A stretch of 33,618 bases of DNA from Blastocatellia bacterium UBA7656 (GTDB taxonomy: Bacteria; Acidobacteriota; Blastocatellia; UBA7656): contig DLHY01000088.1 in NCBI GenBank assembly GCA_002483445.1, forward strand, positions 1 through 33,618, given 5' to 3'. Each line of letters begins with the position of its first letter. Positions within the stretch are counted from its first letter, which is position 1. A program made the position numbers and the translations under genes. This document shows positions 18,329-26,772 of the stretch, piece after piece. The notes below the pieces were generated by a model, which saw only the letters and a program-made list of their open reading frames with translations, made no database searches and had not been told where the DNA came from.

Positions 18329-20104
18329 TCACACTCTCTGCGCGCTGCCGTTTCCGTTTGGCAATCGGAACGCGGCTACAGAAGCCTGAAGCTGATCGGC
18401 AAGCGTGGTGAGGTGCTTGACCGTATCGGCGGACTGGCGCACGCCCGTCGCAGTCTGCTGGGTGATCCTCGCGATTTCTGAAACGGACTTGTAAAGGCTT
18501 GCTGATCCACGCGCCTGCTCGCGCGAAGCCTGCGTGATGGAATTGACAAGCTCGGCCAGACGACCCGAAACGCTTTCGATTTCCGTAAGCGACTGACGAG
18601 CCTGCCCCACGAGCTTCGCCCCGTCGACGACTTCCCGCGTAGTTTTTTCCATAGCCTCGATGGCTTCGTTGGTTCCCGTTTGAATCGATTTGACCAGATT
18701 GGCGATTCGCTTCGTGGCCTCAGAAGCGCGGCCCGCAAGGCGTTCGACTTCTTCAGCGACTACGGCGAACCCCTGTTCGGCTCCGCCGCCTGCGGTTTGA
18801 ATCGAGGCGTTGAGCGCGAGTATGCTGGTGCGGTCGGCGATTTCTTCGATCAGTTGAACGATCTCGCTGATCTCCTGCGAGCGTTCGCCGAGTTGCATGA
18901 TTCGCTTGGCGGTCTCCTGCACCTGCTCCTGAATCCTGGCCATGCCTCGCATGGTCGTCTGCACCATTTCAGCGCCCTTCTTCGCATCGACGAGCGACTG
19001 CTCGGCGACCGTTGTCGATAGCACTGCGGTTTCATTCACGTGCTGAAGCGAGGCCGACATATCATCGAGCGCCGATGAAGTGGTGTTGATCTGCAATGCC
19101 TGCTCCTGGCTGCCCTGCGCGAGGTAGTCTGTAGTCGTTCGGCTCTCATTGGCCGCAGAGCTTACCACGAGCGCGACGCCCTGAACCTGTTTGACCAGAT
19201 CGCGCATCTCGGCTACGAGCTTGTTGAACGTGCCTGCGACCGATCCGACCAGATCGTTCGTGACTTCGACTTCTCTCGTGAGGTCGCCTTCGACGGCTGC
19301 GTTCATCGAGTCGAGGAGACGTCCGAGCGCGCGGCTTCTGCGGTCGCTTTCTTCTTTTTCCTTCACGAGCGCCGCGGCGTGGTCGAGCGTGGAGTTGAAG
19401 GTTTCAGCCACGCGGCCCAGTTCATCGCCGCTCAACACTAGCGCGCGATGATCCGTCTTGCCCTGCTCGACGCTTGAGGCCAGATTGTTGAGTTCGTAGA
19501 CCTGACGAAGCACGCTGCGAGTGAGCGCCAATCGATAGACCACAACTCCTGCGATCAGAGCCAGAAGCCCCGCTATCGCGATCAATATCGCAGAACTTGT
19601 TCCCGTCGAAGCGAGACTTGCGCCCGAAACTCCCACGCGCAGCACGCCGAGGCGCGTGTCTCTCGTCGCTATCGGAGCGATGTATTCATAGACTCCCTGC
19701 GCGGGATTGTCGCGGCGCGAGACATCGAGGACTTCGAGCGCGTTGCGTTCGAAATCGTTTCTGGTGAGGTTCTGATTTCGAACAGAAGATTCCGTGCTTG
19801 CGACCGCGAGTCCGTCTTTTGCGACCACGATCAGATAGGCCACATCATCATCGGCGCGTTTGGCTTCTTCCAGAGCTTCCTGCACGCGGTTGTACTGCCG
19901 CGCGTAGAACGATTCGCCAAGCCCGAAACCGAGGCTGCGGGCGAGAGATTCGGCTCGCTTTTCTATAGAAGCCGAAAGCGCGGCTTTCTGATTCTGAATA
20001 GTCACCACTTCCAGAGCGACTATGGCCAGAATGAAAACAGCGATGAAAGGCAAGACCAGCTTGGCGCTGACGCTCATACGCTGAGGTTTGCTTTGCGATA
20101 ACAT
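18329..20104 (-). CDS. Methyl-accepting chemotaxis protein (PilJ-like), altered hairpin tip
   Basis: A 591-aa membrane receptor. TM1 is at about 13-36 and TM2 at about 169-191, enclosing a periplasmic sensor of about 130 residues of Cache-like size that I cannot assign to a ligand. A HAMP segment follows (about 192-245), with a second HAMP-like segment around AVEGDLTREVEV, then the coiled-coil signalling domain to the C-terminus. The hairpin tip reads NASIQTAGGGAEQGFAVV, one residue shorter than the canonical form in the neighbouring receptor and without its arginines. That part contacts CheA and CheW. The gene lies between the other receptor and cheA. A strong GGAGGT stands about 7 bases before the start, and a TTTTCAG heptamer array lies just upstream. 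Confidence 0.93.
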   Translation of the reverse strand: MLSQSKPQRMSVSAKLVLPFIAVFILAIVALEVVTIQNQKAALSASIEKRAESLARSLGFGLGESFYARQYNRVQEALEEAKRADDDVAYLIVVAKDGLAVASTESSVRNQNLTRNDFERNALEVLDVSRRDNPAQGVYEYIAPIATRDTRLGVLRVGVSGASLASTGTSSAILIAIAGLLALIAGVVVYRLALTRSVLRQVYELNNLASSVEQGKTDHRALVLSGDELGRVAETFNSTLDHAAALVKEKEESDRRSRALGRLLDSMNAAVEGDLTREVEVTNDLVGSVAGTFNKLVAEMRDLVKQVQGVALVVSSAANESRTTTDYLAQGSQEQALQINTTSSALDDMSASLQHVNETAVLSTTVAEQSLVDAKKGAEMVQTTMRGMARIQEQVQETAKRIMQLGERSQEISEIVQLIEEIADRTSILALNASIQTAGGGAEQGFAVVAEEVERLAGRASEATKRIANLVKSIQTGTNEAIEAMEKTTREVVDGAKLVGQARQSLTEIESVSGRLAELVNSITQASREQARGSASLYKSVSEIARITQQTATGVRQSADTVKHLTTLADQLQASVAAFRLPNGNGSAQRV

Positions 20105-20120
20105 GATCGAACCTCCTCTG

Positions 20121-20150
20121 AAAACAGTTTTCAGTTTTCAGTTTTCAGTT
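20121..20150. repeat. Heptamer tandem array (TTTTCAG units) with inverted first arm
   Basis: Three perfect TTTTCAG units occupy 20128-20148. They are preceded by an inverted copy, so that CTGAAAACAGTTTTCAG (20118-20134) forms a 7-bp stem with a 3-base loop. The array is 16 bp upstream of the receptor start at 20104, next to its ribosome site. Confidence 0.8.
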
Positions 20151-20206
20151 GAAATCGTGGCGCAGGCGGTTAACTTGCGCTGTCTCATATTTCCAACTTT
20201 CAGGGC

Positions 20207-20226
20207 GCGTAAGCTCTTGCTTGCGC
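20207..20226 (-). promoter_or_regulatory. Hairpin in the spacer between the two receptor genes
   Basis: GCGTAAGC-TCTT-GCTTGCGC is an 8-bp stem with one mismatch (a wobble pair in one orientation) and a 4-base loop, about 22 bases past the stop codon of the upstream receptor in the direction of transcription. No U-run follows, so it is not a classical terminator. It may be a stabiliser or processing site that sets different levels for the two receptors. Confidence 0.35.
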
Positions 20227-20248
20227 TACTCCACCGCGACGACTACTT

Positions 20249-22543
20249 TCAATTCGAAGCGTAATTCTGAGATACCTTGAACGATGCGACCGAACTGCGC
20301 AGTTCGTTGGCAAGCGACGCAAGGTTGTTGACCGAAAGCGCCGACTCCTTGATGCTGAAGGCAGTGTGCTGAGTGAACTGCGAAATCTCCATCATCGTCT
20401 TCGACACCGCTTCCGACCCTTTGGCCTGAGTCGCCGCTGAAACGGAAATCGATTGAATCAACTCCGCCAGTCGGGTCGAAACGTTTTCGATCTGCGAGAG
20501 GGCTTCGCCCGCCTGATTAGCAAGGCGCGATCCTTCGACCACTTCGCGCGTGCTTTCTTCCATAGCGGAGATGGCTTCCGTTGTTCCGACCTGAATCGTT
20601 TTGACAAGCTCCGAGATTCGCTTCGTCGATTCCGTCGCGCGCTTGGCCAGTCGTTCGACTTCTTCGGCGACGACCGCGAATCCGCGTCCCGCTTCGCCCG
20701 CTCTCGCCGCCTGAATCGAAGTGTTGAGGGCAAGCACCGAAGTGCGGTAAGCGATGTCGCCGATGAGTCGAACCATTTCGCCGATCTCCTGCGAATGCTC
20801 GCCCAGTCGCTTGATGCGCTTGGCGGTCTCCTGCACCTGATCGCGTATGGAGTTCATGCCGACGACAGTGTTTTGCACGGCATCCGATCCGCGCCGCGCT
20901 GCTTGCAGCGAACGCTGCGCGACGTTGGCTGAAAGTTCCGCGGTCTCGGATACCTTCTGCATGGAAGAAGTCATCTCTTCGATTGATTCGCGCGCTTCGA
21001 GAATCTGTCGCGCCTGAGTTTCGGACTCCTGCGCTATCTGCTCGGTGGTCTGTCGCGTCTGCGAAGCCGAAGAGTTCACCTGCAAAGTCACGTCCTGAAC
21101 GCGGCTGATGACCTGCCTCAACTCTGCGGTCATATAATTGAAAGCGTCGGCCATCGCTCCGGTGATATCGGGGTTGACTTCCGCTTCCACCGTGAGATCG
21201 CCTTCGGCCAGTCCCGACACTTCGTCGAGCAGTTTCATAATCGACCCTTGCAGCGCCTCTCGCTCTCCCTTCGACTGAATCAAGACGAGCGTTTCGTCGA
21301 GCATCGTGTTCAAGTCGTTGGTCATCTGCCCAAGCTCGTCTTCCGTCGTCACAGGAGCGCGGGCCTTGTAGTTGCCGACGCGAATTTCTTTGAACAGATC
21401 GAGAATGTGACGAATCTGACCCGTCAGGCGGCCTGAAAGAAACAGAGCGAGACCGACGGCCAGCACCGCCACGACTATGCCCAGAATAAGCTGATAACGG
21501 ATCGATGACGCGATGGGCGCGAGAGCTTCCGAAGAAGGAATCGAAGCGACGGTAGTCCACTGCAAGCCCTCAAGGGCGGGTATGTTGAATGTGCGAGGCG
21601 GCTTGGCGTACCCGACGATGGAATCATCGCCTCCGAATGCCACTGTTTGAGTCCAGCCCGGCGCGTTGCTTCTGACCATACCGGTGGAGAGCATCTTGCC
21701 GGGCAATCTCTGATCGAGGTCGGGCTGCTTCACAGGATCGAAAATGATGGTGCCGTCGGAATCAGCGATCACCAGTCGGCCCGACCGACCCAGCTTGATA
21801 GCTCCCAACGCTTCGGTTATCGCGCGAACATCGAATACGGAGCTTAGAACTCCGATGACTTCATTCGATTGCCCTTTGACCGGCACGGCCAGAATCAGAG
21901 TCATCATGCCGGTTTTCTTGTCATAAGACGGGCGGCTTATGAAAGTAGTCCCGTCGCCGTTTTTATAAGCCTCCTGCCACCACGTCTCGTCGCCCTGATA
22001 GTAATCCTGTGTTAAAGAGGTTGCGGCCACGTTCGCGCCGTGTTTGTCGGTGAGAGAAATTTCGACGTGGCGCGGAAACCACTGCTTGAAGTTTTTCAGC
22101 AGCCCAGTCGATAAACCGTCCGCGATGACATTGGCGATGACGGGATTCTGCATCGCCATGTTGGCGGGCGTTCCGACCCATGCTCTGTCGTAGAGAGTGA
22201 TCTTTTCATTGATATCTTTTTCAGAGCCGCTGTAGGAATTATTGGCCTGTTGGAGCCTTGCGCGCACAGCGTCCGAGACGGTGAGCGTTTCGAGGATGTG
22301 TATGTTTTCGACGAGAGTCTGTGTCGCGATGTCGGCGGTTCTAAGCGCGACCTCCTGATTCGATCTTCCGGTCTGCGCCAGCAGTTCGCTCGAAGCTGAT
22401 CGGTTGAGCAGAAACCATGCGACCGCAAGAGGAACGACCGCAAGCAAGGCCATCGCCACAACCAGCTTGGTCGATATGCTCGTCCTCAATCGCCCGAATA
22501 TACCTCCCTGCGAGGATTTCATCTGACTGTCCTGGATCGCCAT
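20249..22543 (-). CDS. Methyl-accepting chemotaxis protein with large periplasmic Cache domain
   Basis: A 764-aa membrane receptor. TM1 is at about 26-47 and TM2 at about 349-371. Between them lies a periplasmic domain of about 300 residues with dCache features, including DKHGANVAATS, WWQEAYKNGDGTTFISRPSYD and AVPVKGQSNEVIGVLSSVFD. Such domains commonly bind small ligands such as amino acids or organic acids; the ligand here is unknown. HAMP follows (about 372-425), a second HAMP-like segment (AEGDLTVEAEV), then the coiled-coil signalling domain with the canonical tip IQAARAGEAGRGFAVVAEEV. A strong AAGGAGGG ribosome site lies 7 bases before the start. In the operon it sits between cheW and the second receptor gene. 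Confidence 0.95.
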   Translation of the reverse strand: MAIQDSQMKSSQGGIFGRLRTSISTKLVVAMALLAVVPLAVAWFLLNRSASSELLAQTGRSNQEVALRTADIATQTLVENIHILETLTVSDAVRARLQQANNSYSGSEKDINEKITLYDRAWVGTPANMAMQNPVIANVIADGLSTGLLKNFKQWFPRHVEISLTDKHGANVAATSLTQDYYQGDETWWQEAYKNGDGTTFISRPSYDKKTGMMTLILAVPVKGQSNEVIGVLSSVFDVRAITEALGAIKLGRSGRLVIADSDGTIIFDPVKQPDLDQRLPGKMLSTGMVRSNAPGWTQTVAFGGDDSIVGYAKPPRTFNIPALEGLQWTTVASIPSSEALAPIASSIRYQLILGIVVAVLAVGLALFLSGRLTGQIRHILDLFKEIRVGNYKARAPVTTEDELGQMTNDLNTMLDETLVLIQSKGEREALQGSIMKLLDEVSGLAEGDLTVEAEVNPDITGAMADAFNYMTAELRQVISRVQDVTLQVNSSASQTRQTTEQIAQESETQARQILEARESIEEMTSSMQKVSETAELSANVAQRSLQAARRGSDAVQNTVVGMNSIRDQVQETAKRIKRLGEHSQEIGEMVRLIGDIAYRTSVLALNTSIQAARAGEAGRGFAVVAEEVERLAKRATESTKRISELVKTIQVGTTEAISAMEESTREVVEGSRLANQAGEALSQIENVSTRLAELIQSISVSAATQAKGSEAVSKTMMEISQFTQHTAFSIKESALSVNNLASLANELRSSVASFKVSQNYASN

Positions 22544-22565
22544 CGCTTAACCCTCCTTCGAAACG

Positions 22566-22580
22566 GCCTGACTCTCAGGC
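22566..22580 (-). promoter_or_regulatory. Hairpin just upstream of the dCache receptor ribosome site
   Basis: GCCTGA-CTC-TCAGGC is a perfect 6-bp stem with a 3-base loop in the 142-bp cheW/receptor spacer. It lies 8 bases before the AAGGAGGG site of the downstream gene. It could act on translation or as a processing point. There is no T-run. Confidence 0.35.
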
Positions 22581-22685
22581 GCATTTCAACAAGACATCCA
22601 TCGTTTGAAATAAACTGCTGTCACGCTCGAATGAGTTTTCAGGGGCAGTCTTGGACACGATGAGCGGGACCATAACTCATGCGTG

Positions 22686-23480
22686 TCAGCTTATATTTTC
22701 CAGAGACCGCAGCAGGGCTTCCAGATCGATTACCGAAACAAGCCTGCCATCCTCTTCGCGCACGCCTTTCAAAAAAGGCGTCAGCCGATTTTCCTCAACG
22801 GTCTTTATTTCCTCGACCCTCGCCATATCGATTGACTCCATGCCGAGGACGCTGTCGACGACTATGCCGGTGGTGATTTCTCCGTCCGCCGTCTGACTCA
22901 CCAGCATACGTTGAGAGTCGGTCAACTCTTCCTGCGGCAGTCCCAGAAAAGCGCGAAAGTCCAGCACCGACAAAATGTCGCCACGAAGATTGGTCACGCC
23001 GACTATCCATTCGGGAAGATTCGGCACTATCGTCAGATAATTGAGTTCGGCTATCTCCAGAATGTTCTCCATCGGCACAGCGTAACGGGCCGAGGCGAGC
23101 GAAAAGACGATTTGCTTTTCGAGCGCGACGCCTTCCGCCGGAGTCTCCTGCTCGATTTCAATCGGGCGAAGGGCGCGAGTGACCCTCTCGATTCGCGTCT
23201 GGTCTGCTTCGCGCTCTTCGTCCTCAACTGCGTGAGGCGCGTCTATCTCGGTCAGGTCGAAAGGCATATCGCTGCCGAAGAGAGCTTCGAGTTGATCCTC
23301 CGGCTCTTCGGCAGACTGAGCGTCGGGGGCATTTCTTGCATACCCACTCGCAGCGCCGCTCGCCAGAGTGCTGCCCGTCTGGTGCAGCGCGCGGATTTCT
23401 GCGCCGGTAAACAGCCAGTCTGAATCCCTGTTCGTGTTGGGTTCAGGCGGAGCCGTCAAAGTTTCTTTTTCGTCGGCCAT
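22686..23480 (-). CDS. cheW: CheW-like coupling protein with long N-terminal extension
   Basis: A 264-aa cytoplasmic protein. Residues about 120-262 form a CheW domain (QIVFSLASARYAVPMENILE, VTNLRGDILSVLDFRAFLGL, GIVVDSVLGM, DGRLVSVIDLEALL), which bridges receptors to the CheA kinase. The first 120 residues are acidic, low in complexity and predicted disordered, except for FTGAEIRALHQ near residue 24. A normal CheW is about 150-170 residues, so the extension is unusual; it may be an extra docking segment. It follows the single-domain response regulator by 40 bp, matching the pilG/H-pilI-pilJ-pilL order of pilus chemosensory operons, where this would be the PilI counterpart. Confidence 0.93.
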   Translation of the reverse strand: MADEKETLTAPPEPNTNRDSDWLFTGAEIRALHQTGSTLASGAASGYARNAPDAQSAEEPEDQLEALFGSDMPFDLTEIDAPHAVEDEEREADQTRIERVTRALRPIEIEQETPAEGVALEKQIVFSLASARYAVPMENILEIAELNYLTIVPNLPEWIVGVTNLRGDILSVLDFRAFLGLPQEELTDSQRMLVSQTADGEITTGIVVDSVLGMESIDMARVEEIKTVEENRLTPFLKGVREEDGRLVSVIDLEALLRSLENIS

Positions 23481-23520
23481 ATTTCAGCACCCCCGTGATT
23501 AAATTCCCGCGTCGCCCTCC

Positions 23521-23883
23521 TCACAGGTGTCGGGCGACCGTCGCCAGCAGTTCGTCCTCGCGCCAGGGTTTGATCAGGTAAGCATCGGCTCCCTGTTTGA
23601 GTCCCCAGAAGCGGTCGCTCTCCTGGCTTTTGCTTGTGAGCATAATGACCGGGACATCTTTCGTGTCGGGCGACGACTTCAGATCTCGGCAGACCTGATA
23701 ACCGTTTTTGCCCGGAAGGATTATGTCCAGGACGACAAGTTGCGGGCGCTCGCGGTGAGCCTTTTCAATGCCCTCTTCTCCGTTGGCGGCGGTTATGACA
23801 TTATAGCCGCGGCTTTGAAGCGCGTTCTTGACTATCTGCATTTCGGTCGGGCTGTCTTCAACTATAAGTATCGTTCTCGACAT
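23521..23883 (-). CDS. Single-domain response regulator (PilG/PilH/CheY-like)
   Basis: A 120-aa stand-alone receiver with no output domain. Acidic pocket VEDSP near residue 9, phospho-acceptor Asp53 in VVLDIILPGKNGYQV, threonine switch in IMLTSKSQ and lysine in LIKPWRED are all present, so it should be phosphorylated by the CheA of this operon and signal by protein contact. I start it at the ATG at 23883: GAGGAG sits 6 bases upstream, while the overlapping GTG one codon earlier would leave only 3. Two heptamer arrays lie in the 219-bp spacer before it. It could be an output regulator for the motor or a phosphate sink; the sequence does not decide. Confidence 0.93.
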   Translation of the reverse strand: MSRTILIVEDSPTEMQIVKNALQSRGYNVITAANGEEGIEKAHRERPQLVVLDIILPGKNGYQVCRDLKSSPDTKDVPVIMLTSKSQESDRFWGLKQGADAYLIKPWREDELLATVARHL

Positions 23884-23902
23884 CACTAACTCCTCGGGAA
23901 AC

Positions 23903-23934
23903 AGAAGTCAGGAGTCAGAAGTCAGAAGTCAGAA
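23903..23934. repeat. Heptamer tandem array (AGAAGTC units)
   Basis: Four and a half units: AGAAGTC, AGGAGTC, AGAAGTC, AGAAGTC, AGAA. It lies 19 bp upstream of the response-regulator start. The same unit and the same right edge (CAGAATGA) recur at 33574-33598. Confidence 0.85.
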
Positions 23935-24070
23935 TGAGTTGACCGCCGACTACTGCCCCGGCTTTTCATTTTTTCAATGTGTCGTCCGTGACGACATCAA
24001 CCACCTCTGTGAAAAAGATGCTCGATAGGTATTAGTAAGAATTGTCTGAAGCCTGTTATCGGCTCAACGA

Positions 24071-24100
24071 CTAACATCTAACATCCAACATCTGACATCT
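24071..24100. repeat. Heptamer tandem array (CTAACAT units)
   Basis: Four units: CTAACAT, CTAACAT, CCAACAT, CTGACAT, then CT. It ends 2 bp from the stop codon of the DUF4388 gene and is related to the array at 10622-10656, which also abuts a stop codon. Confidence 0.8.
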
Positions 24101-24102
24101 CC

Positions 24103-24945
24103 TCAGAATTCAAGTTTCGCAACCATCCTCTTCAACTCGACGATGAAGACGCTGTAGGTTTCTTTCCACTGATCGCGAACATCCATCGAACGGAAGAAGT
24201 TTTCAAAGAAGGCGAAGTAGTATTCCAGAACCAGTATGAGACCCTGGCAAACCTGGCGAGTCGTGTTGCCGTCCGAGAGCATCCCTGAATTGCCGTTGGT
24301 CGAAAAGCGATCCGTCACGAGGTGATTGCCCTGCACATGCAGCCCTCGCACGGGCGGATAAACTTCGCCCGCGTCTCCAAGCACTTTCGCAAGGTAAGGC
24401 ACCGCATCGTTGGTTCTTCGCGCTCTTTCCATAGTCGCCACCGTCTGATTGATCATCTCGGCGAGGGTCTGCGTCATCAGGGCGCGCGGGCGGGGAGATT
24501 TTTTTTCGAGAGCGCGCGTGACGGCCTGCTCCAGATTCGAGAGCAACAGTATCAGTTCGTTCTCAAGATCGTAGTCCTGTTTGGCATCGACCTGGGACAG
24601 AGCCTTGGCCTGTTGCCGCAATGCGGCTCGCTCGCGCGCCTGCTCATCGATGCGTTTCATGCCTTCGATCAAAAGATGATTCCAGTTCTTGCCTATGCTC
24701 TTTTGAGGTATGGCCACCTGCTCGCTCATGCGAAAACGCCCATCAGTCCAGGTGAGCAACTGATAGATGGCCTCCTCTCCCGAAAGATGACCCACATGCG
24801 CGTGGACGATCTCTCCGGTGTCGAAAAAGATCGCGCCTTCTTCTCCGCGGCGCGACACGAACAGCCCCGCCTTTCTCCGTTCGAGACAGGCAAGCTGCAT
24901 GACGCCGATCAAACTGATGTCCTTCAAATCTCCTTCTATTGCCAT
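24103..24945 (-). CDS. DUF4388 (PATAN) domain protein
   Basis: A 280-aa cytoplasmic protein. Residues 1-110 match the DUF4388/PATAN pattern: MAIEGDLKDISLIGVMQLAC, then the glycine-rich segment GLFVSRRGEEGAIFFDTGEI followed by VHAHVGHLSGEEAIYQLL and the GRFRM turn. PATAN domains occur in cyanobacterial PatA/PixG-type regulators and gliding or pilus control proteins as protein-interaction modules. The remaining 170 residues are mostly helical (LENELILLLSNLEQAVTRAL, and EYYFAFFENFFRSM near the end) and I do not recognise them. The ATG is 2 bp after the stop codon of the TPR/receiver gene, so the two are probably translationally coupled. It may relay or localise the signal of that receiver, since in PatA-type proteins a receiver and a PATAN domain are joined in one chain. 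Confidence 0.85.
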   Translation of the reverse strand: MAIEGDLKDISLIGVMQLACLERRKAGLFVSRRGEEGAIFFDTGEIVHAHVGHLSGEEAIYQLLTWTDGRFRMSEQVAIPQKSIGKNWNHLLIEGMKRIDEQARERAALRQQAKALSQVDAKQDYDLENELILLLSNLEQAVTRALEKKSPRPRALMTQTLAEMINQTVATMERARRTNDAVPYLAKVLGDAGEVYPPVRGLHVQGNHLVTDRFSTNGNSGMLSDGNTTRQVCQGLILVLEYYFAFFENFFRSMDVRDQWKETYSVFIVELKRMVAKLEF

Positions 24946-24947
24946 TC

Positions 24948-26210
24948 TCAGTTCCGACCGCCTTCTCTCGAATAGGTCTCAACTGCTTCGATGAGGGCAG
25001 TAGGCTCGAAAGGTTTGGTGATATATCCGACAGCGCCTGCCATCTTCCCGCGCACCTTGTCGAAGAAACCGTCCTTTCCGCTCAACATAACTATCGGAAT
25101 GTCCGAAGTGGTTTCATTGCTCTTGACCAGCTTGCAGAGTTGATAGCCGTCCATGTGCGGCATACCTATGTCGAGCAGCACCAGATCGAGGGTCGCTTCG
25201 TTGAGTTTCGACAGAGCTTCCATCGCTCCGTTCGCGACCAGAACTCTGTGTCCGCGCCGCTCCAAAGTGACCGCTACTATTTTGCGAACAGTCGGAGAGT
25301 CATCGACCAGAAGCACCGTCCGGGGCGTGACCGTTTCAGGTTGTTCTTTTTTGACCGGCGCGGCAGGCTCCGCCTTTGTGTGCGGTTCGCTCTGCAGGCG
25401 AAGTATGTCTTCAACCTGCGCCTTCAACTCTTCGTCTTCGGGACATAGTCGGGCGGCCTCTTGCAGATAGCCCAGAGCTTCCGACACCTTGTTGAGGTTG
25501 AGATGAGCAAGCCCCAGATTGTAATGCACCGAAAAGTCGCTGTCTTCCCCGGACATAGAGCGATATCGCTCGATGGCTCCGAGTATGGCTCCGATATCGG
25601 CATCGCGATTGACAGCGAAGGCATCGAGGTCGGCAAAGGTCAGCACTGCTCCGCAGGTCTGACACTTATCCATTTTTTCAACTGAAGCCGCCTCGCACAG
25701 CGGACAGGCCCACTTGAGCGCGGGCTTTTCCGTCTGTCGGCGCAGCTTGCCGAGCCATCTTCGGGAGCGTTCGTTTTCGGGATTTATTTCTATCGCTCGT
25801 TCGAGGCAGATGATCGCGTTTTCCGTAGAATCGGCCACCGAAGCCAGCCACAGCCAGGTGATTTCATTGTTGGGGTCAAGCTCTGTGGCTTCCAGCAACA
25901 ACTCGCGCGCAGCGGTCTTATCGCCCGCCTTAGCCAGACTGATGCCCTCATAAAGGAGCGCCTTTCTCAGCCCTGCGCGAGCCTGTTCCTGAACCGGATC
26001 GATTTCAAGCGTGTGCTTGAGGTAGAAGATGGCCTGTTGGGCATCGTCGGCTATGTAGGCCAGCCACAGCCAGGGAATCTCGTTGTGAGGATCAAGCTCT
26101 GCGGATTTCAGAAGCAGCGTCCGGGCTGAAGCCTTATCGCCCTCTTTCGCCGCTGCAATTCCGTCTTGCAAAAGCGTGGCTTCGTTTTGAGTCAGTTTCA
26201 TTGGTTTCAT
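24948..26210 (-). CDS. TPR / zinc-ribbon / TPR / receiver protein
   Basis: A 420-aa cytoplasmic protein and the first gene of the chemosensory operon. Residues 8-155 form three to four TPR-like repeats with a recurring LDPxNEIxWLWLAxxADxxxxAI pattern. A four-cysteine zinc ribbon follows (Cys169, Cys172, Cys183, Cys186, in CPLC and CQTC). One or two more TPRs follow (about 215-275, HYNLGLAHLNLNKVSEALGY). A receiver domain (about 295-418) has VDDSPTVRKIV, phospho-acceptor Asp347 in LLDIGMPHMDGYQL and lysine in YITKPF. This looks like a PilG-type response regulator with a protein-binding N-terminus. The chosen ATG has AGGTG 5 bases upstream; a second ATG three codons later is possible. Confidence 0.9.
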   Translation of the reverse strand: MKPMKLTQNEATLLQDGIAAAKEGDKASARTLLLKSAELDPHNEIPWLWLAYIADDAQQAIFYLKHTLEIDPVQEQARAGLRKALLYEGISLAKAGDKTAARELLLEATELDPNNEITWLWLASVADSTENAIICLERAIEINPENERSRRWLGKLRRQTEKPALKWACPLCEAASVEKMDKCQTCGAVLTFADLDAFAVNRDADIGAILGAIERYRSMSGEDSDFSVHYNLGLAHLNLNKVSEALGYLQEAARLCPEDEELKAQVEDILRLQSEPHTKAEPAAPVKKEQPETVTPRTVLLVDDSPTVRKIVAVTLERRGHRVLVANGAMEALSKLNEATLDLVLLDIGMPHMDGYQLCKLVKSNETTSDIPIVMLSGKDGFFDKVRGKMAGAVGYITKPFEPTALIEAVETYSREGGRN

Positions 26211-26235
26211 TGTGACACCTGGCTATGATAGTCCC

Positions 26236-26248
26236 CCTGCCGGGCAGG
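26236..26248 (-). promoter_or_regulatory. Small GC hairpin in the leader of the chemosensory operon
   Basis: CCTGC-CGG-GCAGG is a perfect 5-bp stem with a 3-base loop about 26 bases upstream of the first start codon of the operon. It may affect translation of the leader. A 5-bp stem is weak evidence alone. Confidence 0.25.
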
Positions 26249-26731
26249 CTCGCCGACCGGTGGCAGATTTTCTTTATGGCTTGTCATCTCTCTGCTCGCC
26301 TTCAACCTGATGGAGCGGAAGAAAGAGGGCGTCTCTCCCTTCATGTTCTCAATGCTACAGAAACCCTGAAGATCATCGGGCCAAAGAAGTCCAGGTATGC
26401 GCGGCAGTGGAAACAAGCAGACCCGACCTGAGCCGTTCCCTGTTTGGGGCCTGAACTCCTCTTAGGTTGCGCGCAGTCCCGAAACGGCAGACCTGTAGCG
26501 CAAGGTTGTTACATGTACAGATAGATACTTTGAGCCGAAGTTCCTTCAGCAAAGTGCGTTCCACCAATTCCTACCTGTACGGGTAAGCGTAAATTTTGTA
26601 TATGGGCAATTGCCTCAAGACACACCGCAGAGTATGACAAAATCCGTAATACCAAAGGTGACAGATTGTGTTATCGCCGACCCATTGAAAAGAAAAATTC
26701 GCGCTGAGGTCGCGCCGCGCAGCGTTTCACA

Positions 26732-26761
26732 TTGTCAGAATCAAGCCCGCGAATCTAAAAT
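26732..26761 (+). promoter_or_regulatory. Putative sigma-70-type promoter of the permease gene
   Basis: TTGTCA (26732-26737) and TAAAAT (26756-26761) are separated by 18 bp and point toward the permease gene. Transcription would begin at about 26767-26769, only some 4-6 bases before the ATG at 26773. This would explain the absence of a ribosome site. Confidence 0.4.
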
Positions 26762-26772
26762 GCCTGTTTGAC

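Larger units (their letters stand above)
26211..26772. other. 562-bp divergent intergenic region
   Basis: No credible gene lies between the chemosensory operon (leftward) and the permease gene (rightward). It must carry both promoters. On the right I see a plausible promoter (26732-26761). On the left there is a short hairpin in the presumed leader of the TPR/receiver gene. The middle, 26260-26700, shows nothing I can name. Confidence 0.6.

Noticed and set aside
20517..21560. Minus-strand open frame of 347 codons within the dCache receptor gene
   Set aside because: A shifted frame of the receptor gene. Arg/Gly/Ser-rich, with no ribosome site or domain.
23903..24100. Possible CRISPR array
   Set aside because: Repeat units are 7 bp in direct tandem without spacers, and no cas genes are present.
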